The notes: generated by a model from the sequence alone, not told the origin. A DNA stretch of 45,894 nt from Planctomycetia bacterium (GCA_005799265.1 SYHD01000209.1:1-45894); one strand, 5' to 3'; counted from the first letter of the stretch, positions 31,241-40,911 are shown. Translations and numbers: made by a program.

Positions 31241-32986
31241 ATGTTCACGCGCATTTTCCTCACGGGTCTCCTTCTAGCGGTCGTAGCGCCGTTGGCGTCG
31301 GCACAGGGCAAAGCCAAAAAGCCCAATGTCATCGTCGTCATCACAGACGATCAAGGCCACGGCGATCTCGGCTTTCACGGAAATCCCGTCATCAAGACGC
31401 CGAACCTCGACAAGTTCGCCAGGCAAAGCGTGCGCATGAAAAACTTCTACGTCTCGCCCGTGTGCGCCCCGACGCGGGCTAGCCTCATGACCGGACGCTA
31501 CAACTATCGCACCGGCGTCGTCGATACCTTCGTCGGCCGGGCCATGATGCATCCCGATGAAACCACCATCGCCGAAATCCTGCGGGCGCTCGGCTATCGC
31601 ACCGGCATCTTCGGCAAATGGCATCTCGGCGACTGCTATCCCTTGCGGGCCATGGATCAGGGCTTCGAGGAATCGCTCGTCCTCAAAGGCGGCGGCATCG
31701 GGCAACCGTCCGACCCGCCCGGCGGCGAAAGCTACTTCAACCCCATCCTTCAGCACAACGGCAAGGCCGTCAAGAAGGATGGTTACGTCACCGACATCCT
31801 CACCGACGCGGCCATGGACTTTATAGGTAAAAACAAGGACAGTCCGTTTTTCTGCTACATCGCCTTCAATTGTCCTCACGGGCCGCTCGAAGTGCCGAAG
31901 AAGCCCTACGAGATGTACAAGGATAAGATCAAGCTCGGCGATTTCCCGAAGTTCGGCTTCCCCATCGAGGGTAAGGTTAATCTCGACGAAACGGCCAAGA
32001 TCTACGGCATGATCTCGAACATTGACGCCAACCTCGGCCGATTGTTCGACCGACTGGAGAAATTGGGCATCGCCGACGACACGATCGTCATCTTTTTGAC
32101 CGACAATGGCCCGCAGCAGCCGCGCTACAACAGCGGCATGCGCGGCCGTAAAGCGAGTGTGTTTGAGGGGGGCACACGTGTGCCGTTCTTCGTGCGCTGG
32201 CCGGCAACGATGAGAGGTGATCAAGACGAAAGCCGCATCGCTGCCCACATCGACATTGCCCCAACGCTTGTCGAAGCATGCGGCGGTGCGATGCCGAAGG
32301 ATCGCAAGATTGATGGCAAGAGCCTGTTGCCGCTTTGGGATGTTCGAGTCTCGTTTTGGCCGGACCGTCCCTTGTTTTTCCAGTGGCACCGCGGCGATGT
32401 GCCGGAGATGTATCGCGCGTTCGCTGTACGCACACAGAATTGGCGACTGGTCCAGCCCGTCGGCGTCGCAGAAGGATCAAATTTCGACAAGAACAAGCTC
32501 ATGTTGTTCAGCATGACAAATGATCCATACGAGACGAAAGACGTCGGCGCGGACCATCCCGATGTGGTCGCCGATCTAAAGAAGCAATACGAGGCGTGGT
32601 TCAAGGATGTCGAGAGCACGCGCAAGTTCGCGCCGCCGCGTATCGTCGTCGGCTCGGAGAAAGAGAATCCATCCGTCCTGACCCGGCAAGATTGGCGCAG
32701 CAAGGACGGCGGCTGGACGCCGAAGAGCATAGGCCACTGGGAGCTGCACGTCGAAAGGGCGGGCGTTTTCGAGATCACGGCGACGCTGCCGACGCCTGCA
32801 TCCAAGGATGCTGTGCTGCATCTGAAGATCGGCGCGAAGGAGTACGCCAAGAAGCTCGATGCGAAAGACAAGTCGGTCATCATCCGCGGCGTCGATTTAC
32901 CCACGGGACCGCTCCGCCTCGAAGCGTGGATCGCGGAGGGCGCGAGCGTGCGCGGCATGCGCTTTGTGGAGGTGCGGCGCGAGTAG
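31241..32986 (+). CDS. secreted formylglycine-dependent sulfatase
   Basis: 581 aa, signal peptide (IFLTGLLLAVVAPLASAQ). The family opening is PNVIVVITDDQGHGDLGFHG, with the metal-binding TDDQGHGDLG, and the modification site VCAPTRASLMTGRY, in which Cys75 would be turned to formylglycine by an FGE or anSME enzyme (not in this window). GKWHLGD, DNGPQQPRYNSGMRG and FEGGTRVPFFVRWP are further family blocks. The last 90 residues (GGWTPKSIGHWELHVERAG, IRGVDLPTGPLRLEAW) form an extra beta-sandwich domain. It removes sulfate esters, probably from algal glycans, a typical planctomycete trait. A terminator follows. Confidence 0.94.
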   Translation: MFTRIFLTGLLLAVVAPLASAQGKAKKPNVIVVITDDQGHGDLGFHGNPVIKTPNLDKFARQSVRMKNFYVSPVCAPTRASLMTGRYNYRTGVVDTFVGRAMMHPDETTIAEILRALGYRTGIFGKWHLGDCYPLRAMDQGFEESLVLKGGGIGQPSDPPGGESYFNPILQHNGKAVKKDGYVTDILTDAAMDFIGKNKDSPFFCYIAFNCPHGPLEVPKKPYEMYKDKIKLGDFPKFGFPIEGKVNLDETAKIYGMISNIDANLGRLFDRLEKLGIADDTIVIFLTDNGPQQPRYNSGMRGRKASVFEGGTRVPFFVRWPATMRGDQDESRIAAHIDIAPTLVEACGGAMPKDRKIDGKSLLPLWDVRVSFWPDRPLFFQWHRGDVPEMYRAFAVRTQNWRLVQPVGVAEGSNFDKNKLMLFSMTNDPYETKDVGADHPDVVADLKKQYEAWFKDVESTRKFAPPRIVVGSEKENPSVLTRQDWRSKDGGWTPKSIGHWELHVERAGVFEITATLPTPASKDAVLHLKIGAKEYAKKLDAKDKSVIIRGVDLPTGPLRLEAWIAEGASVRGMRFVEVRRE

Positions 32987-33008
32987 GGTGCGCCGCAGAC
33001 CCAACGCA

Positions 33009-33050
33009 AAAAAACACCGTTGCAGGGCCGACGCCGTGCAACGGTGCTTT
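33009..33050. terminator. bidirectional intrinsic terminator
   Basis: AAAAAA-CACCGTTGCA-12 nt-TGCAACGGTG-CTTT. Ten perfect pairs with an A-run on one side and a short T-run on the other serve the convergent sulfatase (+) and DUF1501 (-) genes. Confidence 0.85.
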
Positions 33051-33071
33051 GGATCGTCAAGCAAACCTACG

Positions 33072-34535
33072 TTATTGCAAAATCCCCGACACCACGTCCC
33101 CCTGCACCAGTTCGCGCGGCTGATTGAGATGGTTGTACGCGATCGTGTGCGGGTTGATGCCGAGCGAGTGGTAGATCGTCGCCAGCAGTTCGCGCGGATG
33201 CACCGGGTTTTCGAGGGGCGCGGAAGCGGTCGCGTCGGAGCGGCCGTGCACGTAGCCTCGGCGGACGCCAGCACCGGCGATGATGCCGGTGTAGCAGTAC
33301 GGCCAGTGGTCGCGGCCGTCGGCGCTGTTGGAGTTGCCCGACGTGCTCACGCCGCGCAACGGGCTGCGGCCGAATTCGCCCACGGCAATCACCAGCGTCT
33401 CGCTCAAGAGGCCGCGGTCGTCGAGGTCGGAAATCAGCGTCGAGAGGCCCGCGTCGAGCATCGGGCCCGATTGACGGCGCATACGATCCGGCAGGCCCTG
33501 GTGCACGTCCCAGGAGTGATTGTCGGAGTTCGCAACCTTCGGCCAGTTGATCTGCACGATGCGCGTGCCCGATTCGATCAGCCGCCGCGCTAACAAGCAG
33601 CACTGGCCGAACGTGTTCATGCCGTAACGCTCGCGCATCATCGCCGGCTCTTGGTTCAATGAGAAGGCGTTCCTTGCCCGACCGGACAGCACGAGGTTGA
33701 GCGCCTGGCTGTAGTATTGCGGCAGATCGTAGCGCGAAACCGCTTCCTCGATCTCGGGCATACCGGCGGAAATTTGTTCGCGCAAGCGACCACGGCGTTC
33801 GAGTCTCGACGCAGGAACCTCTGGCCGCAGCTGCAAGTCCTCGACCGACAGGCGGTTCATCTTGTTCATGTCCATGTCGTCGCCGGCCGGGAACAGATAG
33901 TACGGATCGTAGGCACGACCGAGGAAGCCCGCGGTGCCGCCTTTGTTGACGACGTTGCTCTCTTGCAAGGGTCGCGGCATCATCACGAAGGGCAGGGTCG
34001 GCTGCGTCGGCGGTTTCAGGCGCGTCACTTGGCTGCCGAAGTGCGGGTAGTCGCGCGGCGTCGGCGGTTCGAGTTGGCCGGAGGGGCTGACGGCGTCCGC
34101 CTGGTAGCCCGTCATCATTTGATAGATTGCGGCCGTGTGATTGAAGAGACCGATCGGCGTATAGCTCATCGTGCGGAGCATCGTCGTTTTGTCGAGAATC
34201 CCAGCGATGCGCGGCAACAGCTCGGTGACGCGCGTGCCGTTGATGCGTGTGTTGATCGGCGTGAAGATGCTGCGCACGCGATCGGGCGCATCGGGCTTCG
34301 GATCCCAAAGGTCAAGGTGGCTCGGCCCGCCTTGCATGTAGATGAGGATGACGCTGCGCGCGCGGTTCCAACCGGGTCCGCCGTTGCCGTTCGCGGGCGG
34401 GTCGGCCTTTGCTTGCAACGACATGAGATCCGCAAGCGACAGTCCGAGCATGGCGGAGCCGCCGATGCGCAGGAGTTCGCGTCGGGTCATACCGTCGCAG
34501 GTGGCTTTGCCTTGGTCACCGGGAATCACGAGCAT
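33072..34535 (-). CDS. DUF1501 domain-containing secreted protein (third)
   Basis: 487 aa from the ATG at 34535, for which GGAGGA is well placed; an upstream frame would add 35 residues without a binding site. The N-terminus has a Tat leader ([21 protein letters not shown]) and then [20 protein letters not shown]-terminal blocks are [39 protein letters not shown] and [20 protein letters not shown]. Like the other two DUF1501 genes it has no DUF1553 neighbour. It is divergent from the exonuclease gene region. Confidence 0.9.
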   Translation of the reverse strand: MLVIPGDQGKATCDGMTRRELLRIGGSAMLGLSLADLMSLQAKADPPANGNGGPGWNRARSVILIYMQGGPSHLDLWDPKPDAPDRVRSIFTPINTRINGTRVTELLPRIAGILDKTTMLRTMSYTPIGLFNHTAAIYQMMTGYQADAVSPSGQLEPPTPRDYPHFGSQVTRLKPPTQPTLPFVMMPRPLQESNVVNKGGTAGFLGRAYDPYYLFPAGDDMDMNKMNRLSVEDLQLRPEVPASRLERRGRLREQISAGMPEIEEAVSRYDLPQYYSQALNLVLSGRARNAFSLNQEPAMMRERYGMNTFGQCCLLARRLIESGTRIVQINWPKVANSDNHSWDVHQGLPDRMRRQSGPMLDAGLSTLISDLDDRGLLSETLVIAVGEFGRSPLRGVSTSGNSNSADGRDHWPYCYTGIIAGAGVRRGYVHGRSDATASAPLENPVHPRELLATIYHSLGINPHTIAYNHLNQPRELVQGDVVSGILQ

Positions 34536-34694
34536 CGCAGATCCTCCGAAAAGTTGGCGGGATCGAAGTTTGATGAAGTTTACCGGATGGAACACGTCAA
34601 GGGAAGGAAAATCGGCAGGAATTCTTGGTCGTTTGTTCACTTCGTTATATCGTCACGACGTGGGGGGCGTCAATGAGGAAAATGGATATTCATT

Positions 34695-34758
34695 TAGCCC
34701 CGCATCGCAGACGCGGGTTAATTCGGTCATACCCTCCCGCGTCTGCGACGCGGGGCTA
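34695..34758. repeat. TAGCCCCGC palindrome that supplies a stop codon
   Basis: Arms 34695-34717 and 34736-34758, 23 nt each, one mismatch, loop 18 nt. The TAG stop of the exonuclease gene is made by the outer end of the right arm (CTA at 34756-34758, minus strand). The sequence is a different family from the CCGCTTGCGG repeats. Confidence 0.9.
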
Positions 34759-35487
34759 AACCGCATCGTCTGCCATCCACGCCAGAAAATCCGCGCGCGT
34801 GATCGGCTTGGACATCCACGACGTATCGGGCAATGGCAGCTTCAACGCCTCGCGCACGCTCAACCACCCGCCTGGCAAGCATTCCGTTTTGCGCATCCCT
34901 TTCTGCGTGATCCAGGCGACTTGCTTGAGCTTCTCGCATTCGTCCGCGATGTGCAGAGCAAGGCGGACATCCTGGGCGACGTAGGCTAGAACCTTTTCGT
35001 ATTCCCCCTTCGCCCACATTTTCGGCGCTTCGCCGCCCGACATGCCCGCGGTCTTTCCAGGAATTTTTAGTCCCTCCGCCACCTTCGCCAGACCAATCGG
35101 ATAACCGAGCAGGCAGACCAAGTGAAACATCATATCGACGTGATCGTGCGCGCACGCCTTGCACTCGTCGCGAGCGCCGGCCTCTTCTTGCAGGACATCG
35201 AAGTCGAAACTGGCGCCGTTCCAAGTCAGGATAGTGTGCCCCTGCGCGGCCATGATGGACAAGTAATCGACGAGTTGCCGCACGTCAGCTCGCGTCATCT
35301 GGGACGCGGGTGTGCCGGCAGCAGTCTTGGAGTGCCAGAGCTTCGGCTCCGCGCCGATCGCGCAGGTCGCGGCGCAGACAATGCCGAGCGGGCGATGGTT
35401 GCGCCATAGGGAAAAGTCCCCAGGCAGCTCCTTCGCAGTCTCGATGTCAAAGGCGAGGTATTTGCGCGGAGTTTGCACGGTTGCCAT
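34756..35487 (-). CDS. DnaQ/PolB-like 3'-5' exonuclease family protein
   Basis: 243 aa. An RNase-H-like DEDD exonuclease is indicated by YLAFDIETAKEL with Asp14 and Glu16 (Exo I), ILTWNGASFDFDVLQEEAG (Exo II, about 86-104) and YVAQDVRLALHIAD (Exo III). It resembles the predicted 3'-5' exonucleases related to the PolB proofreading domain, without a polymerase. Cys-rich CKACAHDHVDMMF stands between. The last codon lies in a palindromic repeat, so the original C-terminus may have been different. The neighbours give no hint to its role. Confidence 0.85.
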   Translation of the reverse strand: MATVQTPRKYLAFDIETAKELPGDFSLWRNHRPLGIVCAATCAIGAEPKLWHSKTAAGTPASQMTRADVRQLVDYLSIMAAQGHTILTWNGASFDFDVLQEEAGARDECKACAHDHVDMMFHLVCLLGYPIGLAKVAEGLKIPGKTAGMSGGEAPKMWAKGEYEKVLAYVAQDVRLALHIADECEKLKQVAWITQKGMRKTECLPGGWLSVREALKLPLPDTSWMSKPITRADFLAWMADDAV

Positions 35488-35530
35488 GATGATGATTCTA
35501 TAAGAAATCTGAACCTGACCCGATCATGTT

Positions 35531-35587
35531 TGCCGCTTGCGGCTTAGCGATCGCAAGACGCCCTGCGAACGCTAAACGGCAAGCAGC
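35531..35587. repeat. CCGCTTGCGG-family palindrome, diverged copy
   Basis: Left TGCCGCTTGCGGCTTAGCGA, right CGAACGCTAAACGGCAAGCA. It lies between the divergent exonuclease and creatininase-family genes, immediately upstream of the ribosome binding site GGAGG of the latter. Confidence 0.8.
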
Positions 35588-35602
35588 CACGGAGGACTCA
35601 CT

Positions 35603-36478
35603 ATGCCAAGCCGCGCCGCCACTGAGTACCGTTACGAAAAACTCACCTGGCCCGAAATCAACGACGCTATTGATATCGGCAAAGTCTGCATCCTGCCATG
35701 CGGCGCCGTCGAGCAGCACGGGCCGCACCTTCCACTCGATGTCGATCTCATCTGTCCCGGCGGCATCGCCAAAGGGGCAGGGCAAACGCTGCCGGACAAA
35801 ATCCTCGTGTTGCCGATCGTCGCCTACGGCTACACCGGGCACGTCATGGACTTCCCCGGCACCATCAACAACGACTTCGAGCACTTCATGCACCACGTGC
35901 TCGACATCACGAAATCGCTCGCCTATCACGGCTTCAAGAAGATCATCCTCCTCAACGGCCACGGCTCGAACATGCCGAACCTCGATCTGGTCGCGCGGCG
36001 CACAAACCTCGAAACTGATGCCGAATGCGTTCTCTGTGCGTGGTGGCAACTGTTGGCCGTGGACAAGACGTTCCTGCCGAAGTGGCGTCAGAGCAAGTTC
36101 CCCGGCGGCTGTGCTCATGCGTGCGAGCTGGAGACGTCGCTGTATCTTTACCTCGATGGCGACAACGTGCGCAAGGACCTCATCAAGAGCGGCGACATCA
36201 GCTTCAACAACGACAACAGCCCGTTCAACTGGGTGGATCTCTTCGCCGCCGGCCCCGCGACGTGTGTCAGTTGGACGAGCAGCTACAGCGACACCGGCGT
36301 CCTGGGCGAGGCCGAGCTCGCGACCGCCGAGAAGGGAAAGTCCGCGTACGAGGAAGCCGTCAAGCAACTGTGCCGCTACGTGCAATACTTCCAGCCGCGG
36401 CCAAAAGACGTGCGCAAGGACCACCATCGCAAGAAGCCGTCCATGCCGATACCTTGGGGACAACGGCCCGTGCAATAA
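35603..36478 (+). CDS. creatininase family amidohydrolase
   Basis: 291 aa with GGAGG before the ATG. The family includes creatinine amidohydrolases and MftE-type peptidases that use two metals. The metal-binding signature is CGAVEQHGPHLPLDVDL with Glu37, His39 and Asp46 (or Asp48); NGHGSNMPNLDL and CAHACELETSLYL follow as further ligand blocks. The size and order match bacterial members of unknown substrate that are common in planctomycetes. No mycofactocin cluster is near, so MftE function is not claimed. Confidence 0.9.
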   Translation: MPSRAATEYRYEKLTWPEINDAIDIGKVCILPCGAVEQHGPHLPLDVDLICPGGIAKGAGQTLPDKILVLPIVAYGYTGHVMDFPGTINNDFEHFMHHVLDITKSLAYHGFKKIILLNGHGSNMPNLDLVARRTNLETDAECVLCAWWQLLAVDKTFLPKWRQSKFPGGCAHACELETSLYLYLDGDNVRKDLIKSGDISFNNDNSPFNWVDLFAAGPATCVSWTSSYSDTGVLGEAELATAEKGKSAYEEAVKQLCRYVQYFQPRPKDVRKDHHRKKPSMPIPWGQRPVQ

Positions 36479-36563
36479 TTCGATTAGCACTCGCGCGACG
36501 CCGCGCAAGCGCGTGACGCACAGCGAGAAATAGCCTGACGCACAAGCGGCTGCCCACCTCCGT

Positions 36564-36582
36564 CGCTTGCGCGTCCGGCTAA
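36564..36582. repeat. single arm of the CGCTTGCGCGTCCGGCTAA repeat at the glnE end
   Basis: Identical to the right arm of the metallo-hydrolase palindrome (27498-27521) over 19 nt. It contributes the TAG stop of glnE (CTA at 36579-36581). Further GCGCAAGCGCGTGACGC upstream may be the decayed partner. Confidence 0.8.
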
Positions 36583-39500
36583 CCGGAACGCTCGCGTGCG
36601 AACAATTCGTTGAACAGCCGCCGCGTTTGCGTCGTGTGCCACTCCAGCACCTGCAAGAAAATCTGCCCCGCGCCGAGGTTCGCGGTCGCCTCGCAGCCCA
36701 GGCGTTTGGCGAGCTTCTCCAGGTCTTCCGGCGACTCCGGCAATTCGTCGAGCGAACGATTATGGAAGATGCGCAGCCGGCTTTCCACGGTGCGCATGAA
36801 GTCGAAGCACGAGCGCAGCGTCGCGTGCTCCTCCGGTCGAATCAGCTTGGCGTCGTGCAGCGCGTCGAGCGCTCGCCAGGTATTGGCGTCGCGCACGCCC
36901 GGATGTTGCCGGCCGTACTTCATGCGAAACATCTGTACGATGAATTCGATGTCAATGATGCCGCCGAAGCCGCGTTTCAAATCGCGTTTGCTTCCGGATG
37001 CTTCGACGCGGCCGCGCATCGACAAGATCTCGTCGGTGATGCCCGGCTTCCATTCGAGATCGTAAATTTGGTGCTGAATACAGCGCATCACGTCCTCGGC
37101 GAAATCCGGATCGCCGAAAACAATCCGGCTGCGCGTGAGGGCCTGACGTTCCCAGAGTTGGGCGTCGCCTTGCTCATAGTAGCGTTGAAACTCGCTCAAG
37201 GGGATAACGAGGCTGCCGGACTTGCCCGTCGGCCTGAGGCGCATGTCCACTTGATAGAGCCTGCCACGCGGCCCCACGTAGCTCGCCGCGCGGATGATTT
37301 TCTGCGCCAGTTCAGAAAAGAAGTGGAAGTTGTCCGTCAGTTCGAACGTGTCCCAGCGCGTCGAGCCTGGCGGCGGCATCGTGCGGCCATCGCCTTCGTA
37401 GATAAGGATCAAATCGAGATCGCTATGATAGCTCATCTCGCGGCTGCCGAGCTTGCCCAGTGCGAGCAATACATAGCGGCTGGGAGCCAAGGATGAAGGA
37501 TGAGGGCTGAAGGATGAATGGGCGGATTGTTCATCCTTCTGCCTTCCGTCTTCATCCTTTTCCTTCGTCGGCATGCCAAGCCTTTTGACCAGCGGTGGAT
37601 ATTGCAGGACCGCGAGCTGCACGAGAATCACCTCCGCCAGATCGCTGAGGGCCTGGGTCGTGTCGATGATCGTGTCTTTGCCGAGGATGTCGCGCACACC
37701 AATGCGCAGCAACTCCTTGTCCTGGAAACTATGCAAGATCGGATCGAGATCGTCGGCGTTGCGGGTCAACTCGATCAATTCGTAGTGCAGGTCATCCTTG
37801 ATGCGCGGCGTGTTTAACACCAGACTGTCGAGCAGTTCATCGATCATGCCCGGATTCGTGGTCAGGATCTCCGACAGGAACTGGCTCCAAGCGCACAGGT
37901 CGACGTACAGCTTCAAGCTCGGCGTGTTGAAACTAAAGAGTTCCCACAGCACGGCTTTTCCGCCAAGCGACGCGGAGACCTTTTCGAGATTGACGAGCGC
38001 CATGTCGGGATCAGGCGTTTCGGCTACGACCTTCAAGAGCTGCGGTGCGATGTTCGCGAGGAACTGCCGACAGCGACGCGAAGACAGAAACGGGATGGTC
38101 TCGGTGGCGAGTTGATTGAGGTTCTGATACGCCGCCAGCGGGTCCTTGAACGGATACTTGCCGAGCACTTGGCGGATGCGTTCGGGTTCGGGATTCGGAT
38201 CGAGCAGAAGATCCGATTCGGGTTCTTCTTCGCTGCTGACGAAGGATTGATGCAGTAGATGATTGAGGATGGTGCGATTGAGGGCGGTTTTTTCGCGGTA
38301 ATCTTCGAGGAAGGCGTCGTAGGGGTCGAGCAGCGTCTTTCTCCCCTCTCCATCTGTACTCAGGGGGAGAGGGGTTGGGGGTGAGGGGGCTGCGCTGTCA
38401 GCGACGGCGTCCTGCGCCAAGCTAGATGGGACGGCGGCTTCCGCGGGTTCGTCCCCCTCACCCCCGGCCCCTCTCCCCCTGAGTACAGATGGAGAGGGGA
38501 GAGGTTTCGCCGGGCACGCCGCGGCGTACCCCATACGCAGGGCGAGCTTGCGCAGTTCATCGGGCTTGTCGGGCAGGCGATGGGTTTGCTGATCGAACAT
38601 CAATTGCAGGCGATGCTCGACCTTGCGCAAGAAACGATAGGCGTCATCGAGAACGCGATATTCGAGGTCGGTCAGGCAGCCGACTTTTTCCAACGCGCGC
38701 ATCGCCTTAAGCGTATTCGGCTGACGAATTTCCGGCAAATCGCCGCCATTGGAGAGTTGCAGGAACTGGATGGTGAACTCGACATCACGAATGCCGCCGT
38801 GCCCCGTCTTGACCTCGGTGTCGCTTTCACCATGCGGGCCGGACTTGTGCTCGATTTTGCGTTTGAGCGCCTTGATCTCGTTGATCTCGGCCACGCTCAA
38901 ATACTTGCGATAAACGAACGGCTCGATGGCCTTCAGGAACTCCTCGCCGAGCTTGGCATTCCCCGCGACGGGACGAACCTTGATGAGGGCCTGGCGTTCC
39001 CAGGTCCGGCCCAGCGTGTCGTAGTAATGCAACGTGCTGGCAAGCGAACGTGCCAGTGGTCCGCGCTGGCCTTCGGGACGCAGGCGCAAATCGACGCGAT
39101 AACCCTGCCCGCCGTCGGTGTTGGCGCTGAGGAGTCGGACCACTTCCGAGCAGACACGGGCGAAGTAGTCGTCGTTGCTGATGCCGGCCATGTTCGTGCC
39201 GGCGGTGTGTCCTTCCTCGTCGTAGACGAACATCAGATCGATGTCGCTGGAGTAGTTGAGTTCCTTGCCGCCCAGCTTGCCGAAACCGAGGATGACGCAA
39301 CGCGCCGGCTCGCCCGCTTTGGTGAACGGTTCGCCGAAACGCTGGCTGATGTTCGTCCGGGCGACTTCCAAAGCGACTTCGAGCGACGTGTCCGCAACCC
39401 GTGAGATGTCGCGCGTGATCTCCTCTAGCGGGCGATCGCGGATAATGTCGTTGGTTCCGATACGCAGCATCTGCTTCTGGCGAAAACGCCGGAAGGCGCA

Positions 39501-39956
39501 TAGCGTGCTCGAATCGTCTTGAACCGCCGTCGCCTCCTGGCGTAACTGTTCCAGCATCTCGGCCCGGCTGGGACTGCTGCGCAAGGGGATGCGTAACATC
39601 TCAAGAAATTCTGGATTCGTGATAAGGAGATCGCTGAAGAACTGGCTCGAACTGAAGAGTTGCAGCATCGTCTCGAGCGTGCGTCCCCGGCTCTCCATTA
39701 ACGTCGGCACCAGGGACGGCCCCGTGTTGCTGATGAATCGCTCGAAGTTATTGAGCGCCATGTCCGGGTCGGCGCAGCGCGGCAGCAAGCGGCCGAGCGG
39801 ATGGCACAGCTCGCTCAACGCTTCGAATCCGAGCACGTTCGCCAACTGTTCGAGGTTGCTATTTCCACGCTCGAAGTCGTCGATGTCCCAGTCGGAGAGG
39901 AGTTTGCACGCCTGCTCGGCCGAGTCCAGACAGAGACGCAGTTCATCCGTTTGCAT
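36579..39956 (-). CDS. glnE: bifunctional glutamine synthetase adenylyltransferase/adenylyl-removing enzyme
   Basis: 1125 aa, against about 950 in E. coli. GlnE adds and removes AMP on glutamine synthetase in response to nitrogen state. Two nucleotidyltransferase domains are seen: CVILGFGKLGGKELNYSSDI with DIDLMFVYDEEG (adenylyl-removing half) and YVLLALGKLGSREMSYHSDL with DLDLILIYEGDG (adenylylating half), each ending with an R-L-R-P block (RVDLRLRPEGQRGPL; QVDMRLRPTGKSG). The extra length comes largely from repeat-derived in-frame insertions: one in the linker between the halves (38340-38502) and one just before the second active-site motif (37489-37566). No P-II or glnA gene is nearby. Confidence 0.95.
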   Translation of the reverse strand: MQTDELRLCLDSAEQACKLLSDWDIDDFERGNSNLEQLANVLGFEALSELCHPLGRLLPRCADPDMALNNFERFISNTGPSLVPTLMESRGRTLETMLQLFSSSQFFSDLLITNPEFLEMLRIPLRSSPSRAEMLEQLRQEATAVQDDSSTLCAFRRFRQKQMLRIGTNDIIRDRPLEEITRDISRVADTSLEVALEVARTNISQRFGEPFTKAGEPARCVILGFGKLGGKELNYSSDIDLMFVYDEEGHTAGTNMAGISNDDYFARVCSEVVRLLSANTDGGQGYRVDLRLRPEGQRGPLARSLASTLHYYDTLGRTWERQALIKVRPVAGNAKLGEEFLKAIEPFVYRKYLSVAEINEIKALKRKIEHKSGPHGESDTEVKTGHGGIRDVEFTIQFLQLSNGGDLPEIRQPNTLKAMRALEKVGCLTDLEYRVLDDAYRFLRKVEHRLQLMFDQQTHRLPDKPDELRKLALRMGYAAACPAKPLPSPSVLRGRGAGGEGDEPAEAAVPSSLAQDAVADSAAPSPPTPLPLSTDGEGRKTLLDPYDAFLEDYREKTALNRTILNHLLHQSFVSSEEEPESDLLLDPNPEPERIRQVLGKYPFKDPLAAYQNLNQLATETIPFLSSRRCRQFLANIAPQLLKVVAETPDPDMALVNLEKVSASLGGKAVLWELFSFNTPSLKLYVDLCAWSQFLSEILTTNPGMIDELLDSLVLNTPRIKDDLHYELIELTRNADDLDPILHSFQDKELLRIGVRDILGKDTIIDTTQALSDLAEVILVQLAVLQYPPLVKRLGMPTKEKDEDGRQKDEQSAHSSFSPHPSSLAPSRYVLLALGKLGSREMSYHSDLDLILIYEGDGRTMPPPGSTRWDTFELTDNFHFFSELAQKIIRAASYVGPRGRLYQVDMRLRPTGKSGSLVIPLSEFQRYYEQGDAQLWERQALTRSRIVFGDPDFAEDVMRCIQHQIYDLEWKPGITDEILSMRGRVEASGSKRDLKRGFGGIIDIEFIVQMFRMKYGRQHPGVRDANTWRALDALHDAKLIRPEEHATLRSCFDFMRTVESRLRIFHNRSLDELPESPEDLEKLAKRLGCEATANLGAGQIFLQVLEWHTTQTRRLFNELFARERSG
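37489..37566. repeat. in-frame GAAGGATGA hairpin inside glnE
   Basis: AAGGATGAAGGATGAGGG and the complementary TTCATCCTTCTGCC / CTTCATCCTTTTCCTTCG form a hairpin; same words as the tandem repeat at 8595-8706. The translated addition (KEKDEDGRQKDEQSAHSSFS, then PHPSSLAPS) stands just before the second GKLGSRE motif. Confidence 0.85.
38340..38502. repeat. composite element in glnE: two inverted 50-nt repeats around a 61-63-nt core
   Basis: Arms 38340-38389 and 38453-38502 match in inverted orientation with only two mismatches (TT versus CC). Each arm is itself a CCCCTCTCC..CTGTACTCAGGG palindrome followed by a G-rich tail. The core is 38390-38452. The whole is read through in glnE, giving PLPSPSVLRGRGAGGEGDEP and PSPPTPLPLSTDGEGRKT in the linker of the two catalytic halves. 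Confidence 0.93.
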
Positions 39957-40063
39957 GGTCAGTGGATATCGCTTCTGTACTTTGAACTATTATGTGGCCA
40001 AACTGGCTGTTCTTATCATAACCATCCAGTAACGACTGACCACTGACCACTGCCGGAGGCTTC

Positions 40064-40843
40064 ATGTTCTCACTAAAAGATCGCGTCGCGCTGGTGACTG
40101 GCGCCGGCCGCGGCATTGGCCGCGCGATTGCCTTGGCACTTGCCGACGCCGGAGCCAGGGTTGGCATCACCGCACGTACTGCCGAGGAACTCGACGATGT
40201 CGTCAGCGTGATTAGAAAGGGGGGCGGGGAGGCTCTCGCCGTTGTCGCGGATTTAGGGCGCAAAGGCGCGCCCACGGACGTGCTGCAACAGATGCAGGCC
40301 AAGCTCGGCGCCGTGGACGTGCTCGTCAACAACGCGGGCATCGGTTCCAGTTCGGATCCCAGGCCAATCGCGCAATTCAATGACGACTTCTGGGACCTTA
40401 CTATCTTGCTCAACCTTACCGTCCCCTACCAACTCAGCAAAGCCGTGCTGCCCACAATGCACGCGAAGAAGTGGGGCCGCATCATCAATATCGCCTCCAT
40501 CAACGGCAAGACTCCCAGCCTACACGGCGCGGCATATGCGGCGAGCAAACACGGGCTCCTGGGTTTGACGCGGACGCTGGCGTTAGAAGTCGCCAAGGAG
40601 GGCATCACCGTCAATGCGATCTGCCCTGGGCCGGTGCATACCTTGATGAATGATCGACGCCTCGAGTACGATGCGAAACGGCGTGGGATTTCCTTCGCGG
40701 AGGTTGAGCAAGGCATGACGCCGATCGGCGGTCGCCTCGAACCAGAAGACATTGCTCCCATGGCTGTCTATCTCGCGAGCAACGAAGCCCGCATGATCAC
40801 GGGGCAAGCGTATAACATTTGCGGCGGCGTGCTTCTTTATTAG
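40064..40843 (+). CDS. short-chain dehydrogenase/reductase (FabG-like)
   Basis: 259 aa. NAD(P)-dependent oxidoreductase of the classical SDR family. The nucleotide loop TGAGRGIGRAI (12-22), NNAGIG (89-94) and catalytic Ser145, Tyr158 and Lys162 (in IASINGKTPSLHGAAYAASK, taken as two parts IASINGKTP and YAASKHG) are all present, as is the ICPGPVHT block and the C-terminal ITGQAYNICGGV. FabG, glucose dehydrogenase and other sugar reductases are possible; sequence does not decide. Its TAG stop lies within an intergenic palindrome. The SGNH gene follows in the same direction. Confidence 0.9.
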   Translation: MFSLKDRVALVTGAGRGIGRAIALALADAGARVGITARTAEELDDVVSVIRKGGGEALAVVADLGRKGAPTDVLQQMQAKLGAVDVLVNNAGIGSSSDPRPIAQFNDDFWDLTILLNLTVPYQLSKAVLPTMHAKKWGRIINIASINGKTPSLHGAAYAASKHGLLGLTRTLALEVAKEGITVNAICPGPVHTLMNDRRLEYDAKRRGISFAEVEQGMTPIGGRLEPEDIAPMAVYLASNEARMITGQAYNICGGVLLY

Positions 40844-40900
40844 CCGTTCGTGGTTTGGCGTGCGCGCGACGCCGTGCGAGCGCAAAGCCGCGAGCGGCGG
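40841..40900. repeat. CCGCTTGCGG-family palindrome, diverged; contains the SDR stop
   Basis: Left TAGCCGTTCGTGGTTTGGCG, right CGAGCGCAAAGCCGCGAGCG. The first three bases are the TAG stop of the SDR gene; the palindrome fills most of the gap to the SGNH hydrolase start. Confidence 0.8.
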
Positions 40901-40911
40901 GGACTTGGCCC

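Noticed and set aside
31274..32389. 371-residue minus-strand open frame
   Set aside because: Antisense of the sulfatase; no domain features.
33717..34676. 319-residue plus-strand open frame
   Set aside because: Antisense of the third DUF1501 gene.
35498..36508. 336-residue minus-strand and 335-residue plus-strand frames
   Set aside because: Shadows of the creatininase-family gene, which has the metal-binding signature in its own frame.
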